DNA of 62,130 nucleotides, taken from the NCBI GenBank assembly GCA_012841375.1, contig DUUV01000052.1, forward strand, positions 1 to 62,130. The letters run 5' to 3'. Both the position numbers and the translations under genes were made by a program. Of the stretch, positions 60,341 through 62,130 are shown one piece after another. How positions within the stretch are numbered: the stretch's first letter is position 1; the number at the start of each line of letters is the position of its first letter. The notes under the pieces were generated by a model. That model was not told the DNA's origin. It saw nothing but the letters and a program-made list of their open reading frames with translations, and did no database searches. Source of the stretch: Candidatus Fermentithermobacillaceae bacterium (GTDB lineage: Bacteria; Bacillota; Sulfobacillia; Fermentithermobacillales; Fermentithermobacillaceae).

Positions 60341-62130
60341 TTGTGCGGCATTGTAGGCTATGTAGGAACCAAAGAGGCAGCGGGCGTTGTCTATGACGCT
60401 CTTTGCAGGTTGGAGTATAGAGGGTACGATTCGGCCGGGATAGCGGTTCTGGATTCTAAAGGGATCAGGACCGTCAAGCGCAAGGGGCGTTTGGCAGAAC
60501 TCCGTCCATTGCTCAAGACCCTACCTCGTGCTTCGCAGGCTATAGGGCATACGCGTTGGGCCACTCACGGCGCGCCGAGCGACCTAAACTCTCATCCCCA
60601 TTCTGACTGCACGGGTGACATCGTTCTCGTGCACAACGGCATCATCGAGAACCATCGTGAACTCAGGGAAAGGCTCATCGCCAGCGGCCACGTCATGCTG
60701 ACGGAGGTTGACACCGAAGTAATTGCCCATCTCATTGAGGAGAAGTACCGCGGTGATCTCGTGGCGGCCGTGGCGGAGACCGTCGCAGAACTGGAGGGTT
60801 CCATGGCCCTAGCCGTGATCCACCGGCGCGAACCCGGTAAGATCGTGGCCTATCGCGAGAAGAGTCCCCTCATCGTCGGGTTGGGAGAGGGCGAGAACTT
60901 CCTGGCTTCCGACATACCGGCCATCCTCCCGTACACGCGGAAGATCCTCGCTCTGAACGATGGTGAGATGGCCGTTATGACTGAGGACGAAGTAGTTGTC
61001 AGGAGCCTCGAAGGTGGGCTGGGCGCAGACGGACTGCCGGCGAGAGTGGAAGACAGGAAGCCCATGGTCATCGACCTGGAGGCCGAAGCGGCTGAGAAGG
61101 CCGGCTTCGACCACTTCATGCTTAAGGAGATATTTGAGCAGCCGGAGGCGCTGTCCAAGGTCGTATCGGGGCGGGTGCGCGACGGGCTGGTCAAGTTCGA
61201 GAAAGGCGAGTTCGGTCTTTCAGACGGCGACGTGCGGTCGCTGTCCAAGGCCTACCTTCTCGGGTGCGGCACGGCGTACCACGCTTGCCTAATGGGCAAG
61301 CACCTCATAGAACGATTGGCGGGAATCCCCGCCGAAGCGGCGCTTGCGTCTGAGTTCAGGTACATGGAGCCTATCGTCCCCGAAAGGACGCTGGTCATCG
61401 CCGTGAGCCAATCAGGCGAGACCCTTGACACGCTGGCTGCCGTGCGGGAGGCGAAGGAACGGGGAGCATGGAGAACCGTGGCAGTCGTCAACCAGCCCCT
61501 GAGCTCCCTTACCCGCGAGGTTGATGACGTGCTGTACCAGCGGGCGGGTCCCGAGATTTCCGTCTGCTCGACCAAGGCGTATACCACTCAGGTGGTCTGC
61601 CTGGCGATGATTGCCTGTCACATGGGACTCGTTAGGGGGCGGCTTTCCGAGGAGAAGGCACGGGCCTTTGGGCATGAGCTGAGGGGCCTGCCTGATAAGG
61701 CCGTGGGTGCTCTGGAAGCCTCAGGCGAGATGGAGCGGCTGGCGCAGGAGATGGCCAAGAAGGAAGACATCTTCTTCATAGGACGCGGCGCCGACTACCT
61801 GGCAGTGATGGAAGGGCAGCTCAAACTCAAAGAGATATCCTACATCCACGCCGAGGCTTACGCAGCCGGCGAGCTGAAGCACGGCACTTTGGCCCTAATC
61901 GCCCCCGGTGTTCCGGTGATAGCGTCTCTCATGGATCCGGCGATAGCGCCCAAAACGGCATCGAACATCATGGAAGTCAGGGCGCGCGGCGGGTGGGTTG
62001 TCGCCATCGGGTCTCAGGAATGCTTGGACCAACTGGAGCTGGGTGAAAACGATGTGGCGGTACCTGTCCCGAGCGTGAACCCGCTCCTGTCACCGGTGGT
62101 TTCGGTTATCGCCATGCAGCTCCTGGCCTA
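60341..62130 (+). CDS. glmS: Glucosamine-fructose-6-phosphate aminotransferase GlmS, 3' truncated
   Basis: GlmS makes glucosamine-6-phosphate from fructose-6-phosphate and glutamine. TTG 60341 opens the frame with MCGIVGYVGTKEAAGVVYDA, where Cys2 is the catalytic residue of the glutamine amidotransferase domain; GHTRWATHGAPSDLNSHPHS follows. The isomerase half begins with FDHFMLKEIFEQPEAL, then VAVSQSGETLDTLAAVREAK-type SIS motifs. About 597 codons are present and the family has about 608, so only the last few residues are missing beyond the window edge. It is controlled by the upstream ribozyme. Confidence 0.97.
   Translation, partial: MCGIVGYVGTKEAAGVVYDALCRLEYRGYDSAGIAVLDSKGIRTVKRKGRLAELRPLLKTLPRASQAIGHTRWATHGAPSDLNSHPHSDCTGDIVLVHNGIIENHRELRERLIASGHVMLTEVDTEVIAHLIEEKYRGDLVAAVAETVAELEGSMALAVIHRREPGKIVAYREKSPLIVGLGEGENFLASDIPAILPYTRKILALNDGEMAVMTEDEVVVRSLEGGLGADGLPARVEDRKPMVIDLEAEAAEKAGFDHFMLKEIFEQPEALSKVVSGRVRDGLVKFEKGEFGLSDGDVRSLSKAYLLGCGTAYHACLMGKHLIERLAGIPAEAALASEFRYMEPIVPERTLVIAVSQSGETLDTLAAVREAKERGAWRTVAVVNQPLSSLTREVDDVLYQRAGPEISVCSTKAYTTQVVCLAMIACHMGLVRGRLSEEKARAFGHELRGLPDKAVGALEASGEMERLAQEMAKKEDIFFIGRGADYLAVMEGQLKLKEISYIHAEAYAAGELKHGTLALIAPGVPVIASLMDPAIAPKTASNIMEVRARGGWVVAIGSQECLDQLELGENDVAVPVPSVNPLLSPVVSVIAMQLLA

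Overview
The window reads as a chromosomal segment of a spore-forming, flagellated, Gram-positive-type bacterium (Bacillota, Clostridia/Limnochordia-like; this placement is inference). The evidence is spoIID, spoIIQ and spoIIID beside an mbl-type actin gene, a Bacillus-like flagellar late operon, whiA-yvcK-rapZ, a cdaA-cdaR-glmM-glmS block with a glmS ribozyme, strong AGGAGG-type ribosome binding sites, and many GTG/TTG starts. Base composition is moderately GC-rich. I see no rRNA, tRNA, insertion sequence, prophage or CRISPR array.

Layout: (1) 1-3480: sporulation genes spoIID (5' truncated by the window edge), a spoIIQ-like LytM protein with degenerate zinc ligands, spoIIID, and mbl. (2) 3562-15330: flagellar genes flhO/flhP and a rod-binding protein, then fabZ, metK, a small membrane protein and comFC, then yvyF-flgM-flgN-flgK-flgL-fliW-csrA-fliD-fliS-(fliT-like). 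The block ends at a strong bidirectional terminator. Sigma-D-like promoters precede flhO, flgM and fliD. FliD carries an inserted discoidin-like domain, and flagellin is missing from its usual place between csrA and fliD. (3) 15348-24780: a minus-strand cold-shock gene; hpf behind a sigma-H-like promoter; two uncharacterised proteins, an HD-GYP protein and DUF5317; secA; prfB with its programmed +1 frameshift. (4) 24763-28714: csaB and a WecG/TagA glycosyltransferase (cell-surface polymer), then split transketolase. (5) 28941-41080: ftsE-ftsX-M23 hydrolase-ctpB-minJ-like, then uvrB-uvrA-uvrC. (6) 41025-47040 (minus): a five-gene peptide ABC transporter operon behind a c-di-AMP (ydaO) riboswitch; its binding protein appears circularly permuted. 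(7) 47137-49306: a divergent DUF2089/SHOCT/DUF4097 operon. (8) 49331-55860 (minus): a secreted triple-repeat proline-rich peptide, a large HTH-TPR regulator, a COG1751 protein, cupin-type phosphoglucose isomerase, rapZ, yvcK and whiA, closely spaced. (9) 56361-62130: cdaA-cdaR-glmM, the glmS ribozyme and glmS (3' truncated).

The genes connect in several ways. CdaA makes c-di-AMP and the ydaO-class riboswitch at about 46.8-46.9 kb should sense it, so the peptide transporter is probably tied to the c-di-AMP level. GlmM and GlmS, next to CdaA, supply UDP-GlcNAc precursors for the wall that FtsEX/M23, Mbl and CsaB act on. The most novel-looking items are the repeat-peptide/HTH-TPR pair (a candidate peptide-signalling system), the permuted binding protein under c-di-AMP control, and the flagellar cap with a built-in carbohydrate-binding-like domain. 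All functional statements rest on motif recognition in the translated sequence; no database search was run.
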